Below, one piece after another: positions 37,156 to 49,021 of a stretch of 64,000 nucleotides of DNA (position 1 is the first letter of the stretch; the number at the start of each line of letters is the position of its first letter). The position numbers and the translations under genes are program-made. Location: positions 161,166,503 through 161,230,502 of the forward strand of contig CM077645.1 of the NCBI GenBank assembly GCA_039707465.1, read 5' to 3'. The stretch is from Rhabdophis nuchalis. Lineage: Eukaryota > Chordata > Lepidosauria > Squamata > Natricidae. Below the pieces are notes generated by a model. It was not told the DNA's origin. It was given only the letters and a program-made list of their open reading frames with translations, and searched no databases.

Positions 37156-37800
37156 GTTGTTGTTAGTTGCAAAGTTGTGTCCAACCCATCGTGACCCTAT
37201 GGACAATGTTCCTCTTGGCCTTCCTGTCCTCTACCATCCTCTGGAGCCCATTTAAGCTCACACCAACTGCTTTGGTGATTCCATCCAACCACCTCATTCT
37301 TTGTCGTCCCATTCTTCTTTTGCCCTCAATCTTTCCCAGCATTAAACTCTCCTCCAGTGAGTCCTTCTTTCTCATTAGGTAGCCAAAGTATTTGAGTTTC
37401 ATCTTCAGGATCTGGCCGTCTAAAGAACAGTCAGGGTTGATTTCCTCTAGGACTGACCAGTTTGCAGTCCAAGGGACTCGCAGGAGTCTTCTCTGGCACC
37501 ATAGTTCAAAGGCCTCAATTCTTTGGCACTCAGTCTTTCTTATGGTCCAACTTTACAGCCATACATTGCAACTGGGAAAACCATAGCCTTGACTGTACGC
37601 ACTTCTGTTGGCAGGTTGATGTCTCTGCTTTTTAGTATGCTGCCTAGATTTGCCATAGCTTTCCTCCCCAGGAACAAGCATCTTTTAATTTCTTGGCTGC
37701 AGGCCTCATCTGCGGTGATCTTGGAGCCCAAGAAAATAAAATGTTACTGTTACTACCTCCATTTCTTCCCCATTTATTTGCCAGGAATTGAGAGGTCCGG
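37156..37800 (-). mobile_element. Bov-B (RTE) LINE 3' fragment
   Basis: Minus-strand reading gives the Bov-B ORF C-terminus in pieces: SKITADEACSQEIKRCLFLG and LKSRDINLPTEVRTVKAM (37540-37731), then KLKYFGYLMRKKDSLEESLM and GRQRMRWLDGITK (37163-37402). The frames are separated by shifts, so it is dead. The 3' end lies near 37156 (GTTGTTAGTTGC side). Confidence 0.9.
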
Positions 37801-38449
37801 ATGCTTATACTTATATCATACATTTCCAGAACCTACCTAAATTCCCACCTTTTGATGGTGCTCATCTTGCCCACCTTGAAGTTCCCAAAGAAGAGTAGTG
37901 AAAATGGTATTCTTGAAAAGGCAGAATCAAGTATCAATGTACAAATTTGATTGATTACCTTGATTGCTCAAAACACAGTGCATTACATACGGTATATCTA
38001 GATGTGTTGGTGTCACCTTCCAACAGCATTTTAGAGATCTTTTTGGCATGAAAAGTGTTATGTGGATTTCCCTTCCCACATGCTGCAAGATGAATAACAA
38101 GTCTTAACAACCCACCCCTTTTCTCTCCGTGAAATCAGCTTGTATAATTCTCCCAGCTTTAGTGGTTCATCATATCACTTCCTCAGAAGAAGTCTTCTAA
38201 AAATTGATGGATTAAATATTGTGTTATTCAATATCTGCATTCTAAATGTGACAATATTTTTTATTACATACTGTGTTTTCTTCATATCTTCCTCCTATGA
38301 ACTGAAATAATTTAGCTTCTGGGACAAATCATTAGGTTAAAGAAAAATGCATCTCTTTGACAAGTCTAAAAGCAGCAGTTATTTATAAGGGACCTGATTT
38401 AGCATAAATGTATGCATCCATGGAAAGGATCTGCACAATTTGTTGTGAA
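37801..38449. other. Intergenic stretch without recognised features
   Basis: AT-rich DNA between the Bov-B fragment and the first SINE; nothing nameable. Confidence 0.5.
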
Positions 38450-38457
38450 CTAAATGG

Positions 38458-38797
38458 ACATGGTGGCTTAGTGGCTCAATGGCTAAAATGCTGAGCTTCA
38501 CTCAGAAAGTTTGAATCCTTAGCGCTATGTAACAGAGTAAGCTCCAGTTACTTGTACCAGGTTCTGCCAACCTAGCAGTTCAAAAGCATGTAAAAATACA
38601 AGTAGAAAAATAGGGACCACCTTTGGTGGGAAGGTAACAGCATTTCGTGCGCTTTCAGCATTTAGTCATGCTGGTCATATGACCACAGAGACATCTTCGG
38701 ACAGTGCTGGCTCTTTGGCTTTAAAGCAGAGATGAACACCACTCCCTAGAGTCGGGAATGACTAGCTCATATATGCAAAGGGAACCTTTACCTTTGT
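38458..38797 (+). mobile_element. tRNA-derived SINE with 8-bp target duplication
   Basis: A-box-like TGGCTTAGTGG (38464) and B-box-like GTTTGAATCC (38509) mark the tRNA head. The body has AGCTCCAGTTACTTGTACC, ACCACCTTTGGTGGGAAGG and AGAGTCGGGAATGACTAG; the tail is GGGAACCTTTACCTTTG. CTAAATGG flanks both sides exactly. Confidence 0.9.
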
Positions 38798-39214
38798 CTA
38801 AATGGTCTTATTTTATCCATAGTTCTCTGGTTGGTTAAAAAATTGTTCTATGCAAGTCCATTGTGTTTAGGTTTAGGTCTACAAAAGGTTTAAAATCATG
38901 CCTAGGAGATATAAGTAGAATGGCCTGATCAATGTATTTTAGCCAACATATCTGTTTGCTGTTATAGCCAGATCAAGTCTGATATCTCATTATATCCTGT
39001 TAAACTAACCTTTAACCAAACTCTTCCTGCAAATGTTCCATGAAGGGCCAAGGATCTGCAATGTCTTGTCACTTCTCTAGTTGTGTTCTCTAGGATTTAT
39101 GTCTGATTGTCTGTGCAAGAACATGTGCAGTATATCTATAGTTTATTTACTTTTTGCTTTTTATACCATAGGACTCACCACTGTTAATGAAAAGAATAAT
39201 GTAATTAGAATGCA

Positions 39215-39573
39215 GGGAGGGGTGTGTGATGTCTCAGTAGTTAAAGACTGAGTTTGTCAGCTAGAAAGCTGACAGTCTGAGTTTCAGACCCATGTGCCGT
39301 GTGGTGGAGCTCCCATTACTTGCTCCAGCTCCTGCCCACCTAGCAATTTGAAAACAAATTACATACAAATGCAAGTAGATAAATAGGTACCATGTTGGTA
39401 GAAAGGTAACAGCGTTCAGTGAGCCTCGGTGTATAGTCACGCTGGCCAGAACTATGGAAAATGTTATCAGACAATGCAGCCTCCCTTGGCTAAGAAACGG
39501 AGATGGGCACTAACCGCTAGAATCGGACACACTTGGACAGGGGAAACCTAACCCTAACCTTAACCTTAACCTT
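39215..39573 (+). mobile_element. tRNA-derived SINE, second copy, with 13-bp target duplication
   Basis: Same family as 38458-38797 (GAGCTCCCATTACTTG, AAGGTAACAGCGTTC, CTAGAATCGGACAC). The 13-base TAATTAGAATGCA is repeated exactly at 39202-39214 and 39574-39586. The tail is a run of CCTAACCCTAACCTTAACC units. Confidence 0.92.
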
Positions 39574-39812
39574 TAATTAGAATGCATTTAACCTTGAAAG
39601 AAGAACTCAGTGAAAATTACATAAACACTGAGTATTTCCCCAATATCAGCCGTTAATACCTGCTGAGATTTCAGTGGCACATCTAAAACTGTTGTTAGCC
39701 AACTTATCTGTCAAAAAGAGGTATCTGTGATGCTCAGTAAGATAGTACTGCTACTACTTTTAACTATTAATGGCAGAGCTGAAATTTCAGTAAGGAAATT
39801 CCTGTTTCATAG

Positions 39813-40409
39813 TGTTGGAAGAAATGTCCTTCTGGGTTCAGATCCAAGTGGGGAAAAAGACACTGGAGACATGGAGGCTGCTTGGAAAGATGGTTTAATG
39901 GTGGACAGGACCACATGGCTTGAGCTCCTGAACAGAAAAGGTGATTACATGCTTCAATGTTGGGTGAAGAAGAAGAGAATAGAGGAAGGGCTGAAAGTTC
40001 CTGGCTTTATACTCTGTTTGGCCCCACCTCTCTGTTTCCTGTTCCTGTGTAAAAAATGTATTCTGATTGGTTGTCAGACTCCCATGGGACCATGCAGGGG
40101 CAACTCTCTAGGCTGTCTTTGAATCCAAGTTTGAATTTCCAGATGCCATGTGTTGAGTGGGATAATACTATCAAGCCTTAATCCCATCACCCTGGAGCTG
40201 AAGGGGAGAACTCTCTATTATGTAGAATAGACTGGCTTGGGCATTTTAATAGTCCATTAAGAAGAGTGGGTGTTATTAAGAGTGAGTCTGTTCCTTCCGA
40301 AAAACATGTTTCTCCATTTCTGATCCAGGGAAATGTAATATTGTGCCTTTTCAATATTTCCTAGGATATTTCATTTTTCTAGGAGAGGGGTGGATTTTAA
40401 CTTCCTACA
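39813..40409 (-). mobile_element. Solo LTR-like unit, copy A
   Basis: On the minus strand it starts TGTAGGAAGTTAAAATCC and ends in CA, about 597 bp. The 4-bp duplication ATAG flanks both sides. It shares GTCTTTTTCCCCACTTGG and GAACCCAGAAGGAC near its 3' end with copies B and C. No internal viral gene is present. A retrovirus-like or Gypsy-like origin fits TG..CA ends; the class is not determined. Confidence 0.85.
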
Positions 40410-41250
<841 letters not shown>

Positions 41251-41319
41251 TAGGTTTACTTTATGACTTAGCAAGGATTTGGATGTAGTGGAATTTATTT
41301 TTGTAGAAAATCACAATAA

Positions 41320-41408
41320 TTTCAAGATCATCTCTCTCTTTCTCCCTCTCTCACTCTCTCTCTCCTCTCTCTCTCCCCCTCCGTCCCTCCCTCCCTCTCT
41401 CTCTGTAT
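41320..41408 (+). repeat. CT-rich microsatellite
   Basis: Mixed TCTC, TCCC and CTCTCT units; no other content. Confidence 0.9.
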
Positions 41409-41658
41409 GCATCTATGTGTGCATTCTTATCAGAATTACAAGACGAACATTATGCATTTAATTTCAGGCTTCAAAAGGATCTCAAACAGAGCCCATTGGT
41501 TACACAATTCATTCTGTTGTGAAGATGTAAACTACCCACAGTGTTAGGGGGAAAAACCAGCAATAATTTGAATATATCTTCATGAACCAATTAACACAAT
41601 AATGCTAGGCATGGCAAAATATTTGGACAACCAATTGTATAGTTTTTAGCTTCAGACC

Positions 41659-41825
41659 CAGTGGTGGGATTCACTTGCCTTCCCTACCGGTTCAAAAATG
41701 TCAGCCTGCGCATTACGCGTGTGTGCAGTGCTTGCACATTATGCCGTGATGGGTGGGCAGAGTCTCCTGCAGCCGCCGCTACCTGTTCGTCTGAACCGGA
41801 GAGAACTGGCTGAATATCACCTCTA
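41659..41825. mobile_element. Nonautonomous hAT element
   Basis: Ends CAGTGGTGGGATTCAC and GAATATCACCTCTA. Flanks TTCAGACC and CTCAGGCC match at 6 of 8. Interior with ACGCGTGTGTGC and CTGAACCGGAGAGAACTGG. Confidence 0.83.
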
Positions 41826-41925
41826 CTCAGGCCATGGCAGACTTGGATAGCCCTGTATCTTTTTCAAAAGTGGCTTCTGGATTACAATTTTTAATATGAC
41901 AGAAAGATAAAAAAACATAATGTGA

Positions 41926-44532
41926 ATGCTATTATTTGCATTTAATGTAGTGTGGCTGTATTACTATTATCCTTCTTATCTTTTATACTATCTTCTCCTA
42001 CTGGAGCACAACAATGATGAGAACTATCTTGAATGTATTTGGGTCAATATTAAAGGTTGGGGGGGGAATGATATTGTCATAGGTCTATACTACAGGCCAT
42101 CCAACCAAGCAGAGGAAGTGGATATACTTTTTGCTAACCAGCTAACTAAGGTATGTAGGAAGCACACTGCAATAGTAATGGGAGATTTTAACTACCCTGA
42201 CATCAATTGGGAAACAAACTCTGCACCAAGTGGAAGATCCAACAGGTTCCTAACAAACCTAGCAGACAACTTTGTTTCCCAAAAGGTAGAGAAGGGAACA
42301 AGGGGATCAGCAATATTGGACTTAATTCTCACTAACAGAGAGGAAATGATAGAAGGTGTAGAAGCTACAGGAACTTTGGGGGCAAGCGATCATGAAATAC
42401 TGGAATTCAACATTATGCAAACAAAAGTAGTTGAACAAAGTCAAACTAGAGTCTTAGACTTCAAGAGAGCTAATTTCAACAAACTCAGAGAGAGCTTGGG
42501 AAGGATTCCATGGATGAGAATCCTCAAGGGGAAAACAACTCAAGAAGCTTGGGAAATTTTGAAAAATGAGATTATAAAAGCCCAGTCCAGCGCAATACCA
42601 ATGAAGAAGAAAAATAACAGTTCCCAAAAGAAACCAGCATGGCTGCATAAAGAACTCTCTGACAAATTGAAAGACAAAAAGGATAAATATAAAAAGTGGA
42701 AAAAGGGGGACATAACCAAGGCAAAATATCAGCAAATAGCCCGAGCCTGTAAAGATGAAGTGAGGAAAGCTAAGGCTCACAATGAAGAAAGGCTTGCCAA
42801 AAAAGTAAAAAATAACAAAAAAAGCTTCTTCCAACATGTTAAAAATAAGAAAAAAGTTAAGGAAACAATTGGTCCACTGCTGGGAGAAAATGGCAAGAAG
42901 ATGATAAGCAACAGGGAGAAAGTAGAACTATTTAACTCTTTCTTTGCATCTGTCTTTACACAAAGGGATAAAACAGTCCAATCAATCAAAAACAGCACCA
43001 CAAATATCAGATTAGGAACACAAGTTGAAATAGAGAAGAAAATGGTAAGTGAGCACCTGTCTGCCCTGGACGAGTTCAAATCACCAGGACCGGATGGATT
43101 ACACCCCAGGGTTCTGAAGGAACTGGCAGACGAGATCTCAGAACCACTGAACTATATCTTTCAGAGATCCTGGAGCACCGGGGAACTGCCAGAAGACTGG
43201 AAAAGAGCAGATGTGGTTCCCATCTTCAAAAAAGGAAAAAAAACAGATCCAGGAAACTATAGACCCATCAGCCTGACCTCAATACCAGGAAAGATTCTGG
43301 AAAAGATAATTAAACAACAAATAAGTGAACACCTAGAAGCAAACAAAGTAATAGCCAAAAGCCAACATGGGTTTGTCAAAAACAGATCATGCCAGACGAA
43401 TCTAATTGCATTCTTTGACAAAGTAACAAAATCAGTGGACCAGAGGAATGCTGTTGATATAATTTACCTGGACTTCAGTAAGGCATTTGATAAAGTAGAC
43501 CATAACCTACTATTAGATAAAGTAGAAAATTGTGGGTTAGACAGCACCACCACCAAATGGATTCGTAACTGGCTGACCAACCGCACTCAACGTGTAGTCC
43601 TCAATGGAACTGCATCTACATGGAAGGAAGTATGCAGTGGAGTCCCCCAAGGCTCTGTTTTAGGCCCAGTACTCTTTAACATCTTCATCAACGATTTGGA
43701 TGAGGGAATAAATGGGGAACTCATCAAATTCGCAGACGACACCAAGCTGGCAGGAATAGCCAACACTCCAGAAGATAGGCTTAAGATACAGAAGGATCTA
43801 GACAAACTTGAACATTGGGCACTGTCTAATAAAATGAAATTCAATTGTGAAAAAAGTAAGGTCCTACATATAGGCAAGAAAAACCAAATGCACAAGTACA
43901 GTATAGGTGGTACCTTGCTCAATAGTAGCAACTGTGAGAGGGATCTCGGAATCCTAGTGGACAACCATTTAAATATGAGCCAGCAGTGTGCAGCAGCTGC
44001 CAAAAAAGCCAACACAGTTCTAGGCTGCATCAACAGAGGGATAGAATCTAGATCGCGTGAAGTGTTAATGCCACTGTATAGTGCCTTGGTAAGGCCACAC
44101 TTGGAATACTGCATACAGTTTTGGTCGCCACGATGTAGAAAAGACGTGGAGACTCTGGAAAGAGTGCAAAGAAGAGCAACCAAGATGATTAGAGGACTGG
44201 AGACTAAGACATATGAAGAACGGCTGCAGGAACTGGGTATGTCTAGTTTGATGAAGAGAAGGACCAGGGGAGACATGATAGCAGTGTTCCGATATCTCAG
44301 AGGGTGCCACAAAGAAGAGGGAGTCAAACTTTTCTCCAAGGCACCTGGGGGCAGGACAAGGAGCAATGGGTGGAAACTAACCAAGGAGAGAAGCAACTTA
44401 GAACTAAGGAGAAATTTCCTAACAGTAAGAACAATTAACCTCTGGAACAGCTTGCCTCCAGCAGTTGTGAATGCCCCAACCCTGGAAGTCTTTAAAAAGA
44501 TGTTAGACAGCCATTTGTCTGAAATGGTATAA
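41926..44532 (+). CDS. CR1 ORF2 remainder: partial endonuclease plus complete reverse transcriptase
   Basis: An open frame of 868 codons; the first ~25 are chance host sequence before the truncation point at about 41999. The endonuclease half has MGDFNYPDINW and the GASDHEIL motif. RT motifs follow: SPGPDGLHPRVLKELAD, GNYRPISLTSIPGKILEKII, IYLDFSKAFDKVDH, GVPQGSVLGPVLFNIFINDL and the active-site FADD (43729-43740). The C-terminal part ends [20 protein letters not shown]. No stop or frameshift over 2.5 kb means a recent insertion, but the missing endonuclease N-terminus should make it unable to move by itself. Confidence 0.93.
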   Translation: MLLFAFNVVWLYYYYPSYLLYYLLLLEHNNDENYLECIWVNIKGWGGNDIVIGLYYRPSNQAEEVDILFANQLTKVCRKHTAIVMGDFNYPDINWETNSAPSGRSNRFLTNLADNFVSQKVEKGTRGSAILDLILTNREEMIEGVEATGTLGASDHEILEFNIMQTKVVEQSQTRVLDFKRANFNKLRESLGRIPWMRILKGKTTQEAWEILKNEIIKAQSSAIPMKKKNNSSQKKPAWLHKELSDKLKDKKDKYKKWKKGDITKAKYQQIARACKDEVRKAKAHNEERLAKKVKNNKKSFFQHVKNKKKVKETIGPLLGENGKKMISNREKVELFNSFFASVFTQRDKTVQSIKNSTTNIRLGTQVEIEKKMVSEHLSALDEFKSPGPDGLHPRVLKELADEISEPLNYIFQRSWSTGELPEDWKRADVVPIFKKGKKTDPGNYRPISLTSIPGKILEKIIKQQISEHLEANKVIAKSQHGFVKNRSCQTNLIAFFDKVTKSVDQRNAVDIIYLDFSKAFDKVDHNLLLDKVENCGLDSTTTKWIRNWLTNRTQRVVLNGTASTWKEVCSGVPQGSVLGPVLFNIFINDLDEGINGELIKFADDTKLAGIANTPEDRLKIQKDLDKLEHWALSNKMKFNCEKSKVLHIGKKNQMHKYSIGGTLLNSSNCERDLGILVDNHLNMSQQCAAAAKKANTVLGCINRGIESRSREVLMPLYSALVRPHLEYCIQFWSPRCRKDVETLERVQRRATKMIRGLETKTYEERLQELGMSSLMKRRTRGDMIAVFRYLRGCHKEEGVKLFSKAPGGRTRSNGWKLTKERSNLELRRNFLTVRTINLWNSLPPAVVNAPTLEVFKKMLDSHLSEMV

Positions 44533-44612
44533 GATTCCTGCCCATGCAGGGGGTTGGACTAGAAGACCTACAAGGTCCCTTCCAACTCTGCTATTGTATT
44601 GTATTGGTATTT
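41999..44612 (+). mobile_element. CR1 LINE, 5'-truncated, with an intact ORF2 remainder
   Basis: Homology starts at about 41999, in the middle of the endonuclease domain, and runs to a CR1 3' UTR: GGTTGGACTAGAAGACCTAC, AAGGTCCCTTCCAACTC and a TATTG repeat tail (44597-44610). The short 3' UTR and terminal microsatellite are CR1 hallmarks. Confidence 0.95.
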
Positions 44613-44619
44613 TATGATT

Positions 44620-44715
44620 ATATTACATTCTTATTTGTATATACATTGAGCTCTTATGCACCGGAGACAAATCCCTTGTGTGTCCAATCACACTTGGCCA
44701 ATAAAGTATTCTATT
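44620..44715 (+). repeat. LINE-type 3' tail
   Basis: GACAAATCCCTTGTGTGTCC and ATCACACTTGGCCAATAAAG, then TATTCTATT, a dispersed tail often seen in snake LINEs. It directly follows the CR1 tail. Confidence 0.5.
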
Positions 44716-45085
44716 TAAATATTTTTAAATTATCATCATTTCCATATTCAAATTCCATTCATTTTTGGAACGCATCCTTCAGCATATCATTCAAAGCCCT
44801 TGGCTTTAAAAAAGATTATGTGCCCTCCCCCAGGTTAAATGAAAATGGCATCCTTCCAATTTCACTCTATTCTGCAGTCTTTCACCTTTTTTAGCCATTC
44901 CACAATCTTGTGATTTATGAAGTTAAAAGTCATAGACTTGTAAATGTAGAAGTAATATTGAAGTCTATCTCATCCAATACTCAATGTAAGGCGATTCAGA
45001 GTGAGAACATCTTCAGAAGATGACTGTTCAGATTCTGGCTGATTCCCAGCACTGGAACCAGTAGTGTACTCTTACCATCAGAGTT
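44716..45085. other. Intergenic stretch without recognised features
   Basis: Nothing nameable before LTR copy B. Confidence 0.5.
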
Positions 45086-45983
45086 GCAGGAAGTTAGCAC
45101 CCACCCCTCTCCTAGAAGAATGAAATATTCTAGGAAATATTAAAAAGGCAGAATATTATACTTCCCTGGATGAGAAAAGGAGAAACATGCTCTTGGAAAG
45201 CAGCCCCAACCTTTGCTAATAGCCCCAGAAAGGCTTGGCCAGCTTATCCATAACACAAAAGGCCGTCACCCTCAGGACATAATAGGACAGTGATGGCAAA
45301 CCTTTTGTGGCTCGCGTGCCAAAAGGGGAGGGAGCGCAGCGGGGTTGCGTGTGGATGCGCCACACCCATAAGGCTATGTGCACGACCAAAGCACGCATGC
45401 ATGCACGACCAGTGTTTCCCTCCATTTTTGGCGTGCTTTTTTCACCCTCCCCAGGCTCCAGAGGCTTTAGAGGAGCCTGGGGAGGGCGAAAAATGGCCGC
45501 AAAAGAAGGCCGAAGTCAGCTGGCCAGTGAGAGCATGCACGCTGGCCAGTTGACAGGACAAGCCTCGTGTGCCCTGACAAATGGCTCCGCGTGCCACCTG
45601 TGAGGCGCATGCCATAGGTTTGCCATCACGGTAATAGGATTAGCCCTCTATCCATCTCACTACATGACACCCGAGAAGATTACATCGCCCATCAAGATTC
45701 AACCAAGCCTGGGACTCAAGGCAACCTACAAAGTTACCCCTGCATGGCTCCATGGGAATCTGATAACCAATCAAGATACATTACTTGCCACAGGAACAGG
45801 AAGCAAGTTCAAAGCCTAACAGAGGGTATAAATCTCTCTCTCACACATCCATGTGTTCATTTTGCCCAGGACCTCAAACCATGTGGTCCTGTACACCATT
45901 AAACCATCTTCCCAAATAGCCTCTGTGTTTCCAGTGTCTTTCTCCCCACTTGGAACCGAACCCAGATGGACATTTCTCCAATA
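45086..45983 (+). mobile_element. Solo LTR-like unit, copy B, split by a hAT element
   Basis: Starts TGCAGGAAGTTAGCACCC; ends CATTTCTCCAATA. The 4-bp GAGT is repeated exactly on both sides (45082-45085, 45984-45987). A TATA-like GGGTATAAATCTCT (about 45825) and GTCTTTCTCCCCACTTGG lie in the right part. Removing the hAT insert leaves about 546 bp. No viral gene. Confidence 0.87.
45288..45631. mobile_element. Nonautonomous hAT element inside LTR copy B
   Basis: Ends CAGTGATGGCAAACC and GGTTTGCCATCACGG; TAATAGGA repeated exactly (45280-45287, 45632-45639). Same family as 35197-35638; GC-rich centre with CTCCCCAGGCTCC / GGAGCCTGGGGAGG inverted copies. Confidence 0.93.
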
Positions 45984-47392
45984 GAGTCATTTTCTCCAAT
46001 GTTCTACCAAAATTAACTCTTATTAATGGAGAAGAAAGCCATGTATGCAGACTTGTGCAGACACACATATTGCTTCATTTATTTCAGTTCCTATACCTAC
46101 CCACCCCTGTAATTCCAGTGCTCCACATTACCATATTTCCACTAATCTCTTTAGGTGCATTCCAAATTACGAGGCCAAAGCTACGGTATATTATATTTTC
46201 CAAAGTACTTGTTGTGGTGGTTGTTTTTATACCTAACAATAACAAGAGGGAAAGAAGGAAGCATCATGTGGTCTAAAACACAGCAGGAGCCAATTGTTCC
46301 TCTGGCTTTCTCTAACTTATGCATTTAAACAAACAAAGGACCCATAAATCATCGCCAAGTGTGGTTGCCAAGACACCGCATACCCTCTGTTTGGCCTACT
46401 TGCCATGCTGAAAAGCGATGCCATCACCATCTCTGCACAGACTGATGAAACCTTGCTGTGGGGAAGCCTCTAGCCAGACAAGCTCTGCTTGTGCTGATCC
46501 TCAAAATCTAATATAAAACAGACATTGATTTTATTGTGGCATTTCTCTCCATAAAGTTCTTGCTGAACCGTTACTGTTTATTAAGGAAAAAAATAATAAA
46601 AAGGATTTTGCTATTAAATGCTAACAAAGGCTGTTACTTATTTTATATCAGCAGTTTTCAATGGCAATGTGATTACTGTGCAATAAGGGCCAAAGACAAC
46701 TTTTAAACACCAATATGAAAGGAATGCAGAACTTTTTGAAGCAATAAATCTCTGAAAACCTCTAGTTTCTTTCCATTGTTTTCTCTGGCTCCTTTCCATG
46801 TCTTTGAATCATTTACTTTGACAGCTCCCACGTTGGCCATTTTTAAAGATTTTCTCTCTCTCTCTCTCTCTCTAATAAGCCTCAAATCTTTCACAGGCAT
46901 CGTTCAGGTACCATACACCTTAGCAGAATCAATATAGAGCTTCTTGTTGTAAATAAAAAGAGAGGCAAATGTGGTTTGTGTTGCTATATGTTGTCTGCTG
47001 CTCTTGCTCTTCAGTCTTTATTTGGCCCAATAAGATATATTTCCATCAGTATCTCCAAATAAGTTCCAAACTATCTGGAGGATACTAAATCAGAAAAGGG
47101 ATCAATTGAATATTAAAAGGTTAAGAAATCAGAGCATCTAGATGAGATGGATTTGACCTTAAACAAATGTGAAATTCTGCTAACAAAAGATATGGTAGTA
47201 TATCTAAGGCTTGCTATGTATCTGAGGCTTGATGAATGTAACATTGTTTTCTAAACAAAAATTCAGAGAAAACCAGTAAATTAGGAGCTGGTTTTCTCTT
47301 GCAAGTAGGGGGGGAAAAGCTCATAAAAATCCATTTGCTGAGTGAGCAACTATAAGTCACAATTTGAGTAATAAGTTCAACCAAATCTATTA
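45984..47392. other. Intergenic stretch without recognised features
   Basis: AT-rich; a (TC)n run at 46853-46873. No exon or transposon terminus recognised. Confidence 0.5.
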
Positions 47393-47495
47393 TTTCTCAA
47401 ATTCAGCAACTTTAAGCTGTGTAGACTTCAACTTCCAGAGTTCTCCAACATGGAATTACAGCTACACGGCTTAGAGTTGCTGAGGCTGAGAAGAC
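47393..47495. mobile_element. Decayed hairpin hAT-type element
   Basis: TTTCTCAAATTCAGCAACTT against AGAGTTGCTGAGGCTGAGAA, with GTAGACTTCAACTTCCAGAG inside. Old and degraded relative of the hairpin family. Confidence 0.6.
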
Positions 47496-47999
47496 TGACA
47501 TTGTCAATGGCCTCTTTTTTAATGGGTCTGTCAGTACACAAGCAAAAGAAATGACTCAAAAGTCAGTTTTTGAGGACCCAGAGTCCCTACCTACTCTCTT
47601 AGGGAAAGTGCAGGGTATCCCATGAGCCCATGTACCAGGTGAGTACTGATAAGGCTAAATTGCATCAATGGCCCTTCCTGATTAGCCAGGCAACAGGAGT
47701 TTGAATATAATCAGTATTTGGGAAGTGTGTTCTATGCTACTAGATCTTAGTGGTTTTTTTTAGTTACACTATTGAAGGAGCATAGTGAGCAAATTAATAT
47801 TGGGTACTTGTTTTGTTATGAATTGCTTATGCTACTATATATGTGTTAGTGATCAGACCAATATTTACTGTTTGCTTCTGATATGATATACTGCTAGACA
47901 TCATTTGTTAGGAATTGAGCTTTGTTATTGGCTTTTGCTTATATTATTGTATACTGTCAGAAATTAATTGTTAGGAATTAATTCTAGTTTAGCAAATTG

Positions 48000-48222
48000 T
48001 AGCCTTGATAATGGTTGGCATTAGTGCAAAGCTTGTTATGTCACTTCTGTGTCTTTGTTTCAAAGCTAAGCACATCCTTCAAAATATAAAGGAAATCATT
48101 ACCCAGGAATATCAGGCCCCATAGAGAAAGGAACCAGAGTAGGGAGTTTCCTGTCTCACAGATAGTACCACAGCAGGGAGTTACCTGAAAGCATTCTGCT
48201 GAATAAACAATAATCCTAACCC

Positions 48223-48262
<40 letters not shown>

Positions 48263-49021
48263 CACACACAGAGGGCTATATAGCGTAAAGTGACCAGATG
48301 TCCCGCTTTTGGCTGGACAGTCCCGATTTTTAACAATTTGTCCCAATTTTTGGAAAGAATGCATGACAAGCTAGGGAATGGCAGGAGAACGGGAAGGGAA
48401 TATACGGTTTTCGGCGGCCATGTAAGCTCGTCAGTGGATAAAATATTCCTGCGTTTTGCTTCAGGAGCTAATATTTTGAGGAACTCATTGGGATTAGACC
48501 AGAGGTTAAAGCTTCGATATGGTAAATAATTATTTTGTTCTGTATGAGGAAGAGTATTTGATTCCGCCTAATTGAGAGAATGGAAATGCCGTGCAAATTT
48601 TTCTCTTGTACGGAAAAAGCACTTGCTTCATTCCCCCCCTCCCCCCCGTCAATGGTGTCCCGCTTTTCCAACATTAAAATCTGGTCATCTTAATATAGGG
48701 ATGCTCCATAGATAAGGGGGACAGAGACAGGGGCCTGAACAAATACATCTTTGAAGATAAAGATCCACATTGGTAACAAACCTTTGTCTCTGATTGGGTA
48801 AACTTTGTCTCTAACGAGGTAAAAATGAGTATAATACACTGGGCCATTCTTACAGAGGTGTGGCTATTCCTTACATGGTTTTTGCCTGTGTGTTTTGAAA
48901 ATAGTTTCATGCAGATTCTTTTTGCTTTGGCCAAAATAAAAAGCTGATACTTTTGCAAGCCTCGTATCGAGTCTCACTCTCTTTGGTATCTCAATGGCTC
49001 GGGAAATACCTGGGACCTTAC
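48000..49021 (+). mobile_element. Possible LTR-like sequence split by a TIR element
   Basis: The right part has AATAAAAAGCTG (48936), a CTCACTCTCTTTGGTATCTC stretch and ends GGACCTTACA at 49021-49022, the look of an LTR 3' end (poly-A signal, then terminal CA). The left limit is unclear. An (AC)n tract is at 48229-48262. Low confidence. Confidence 0.3.
48293..48690. mobile_element. Nonautonomous TIR transposon, TGACCAGAT ends
   Basis: Left end AAAGTGACCAGATGTCCCGC, right end TTAAAATCTGGTCATCTTAA; TGTCCCGCTTTT appears near both ends inverted. The TTAA at the right flank is matched by only GTAA at the left, so a TTAA-type duplication is possible but not proven. Confidence 0.6.

Noticed and set aside
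39727..40122. 131-codon plus-strand frame
   Set aside because: It runs antisense through the solo LTR copy A and has no known domain.
43587..44396. 269-codon minus-strand frame
   Set aside because: Antisense shadow of the CR1 reverse transcriptase ORF; no independent signal.
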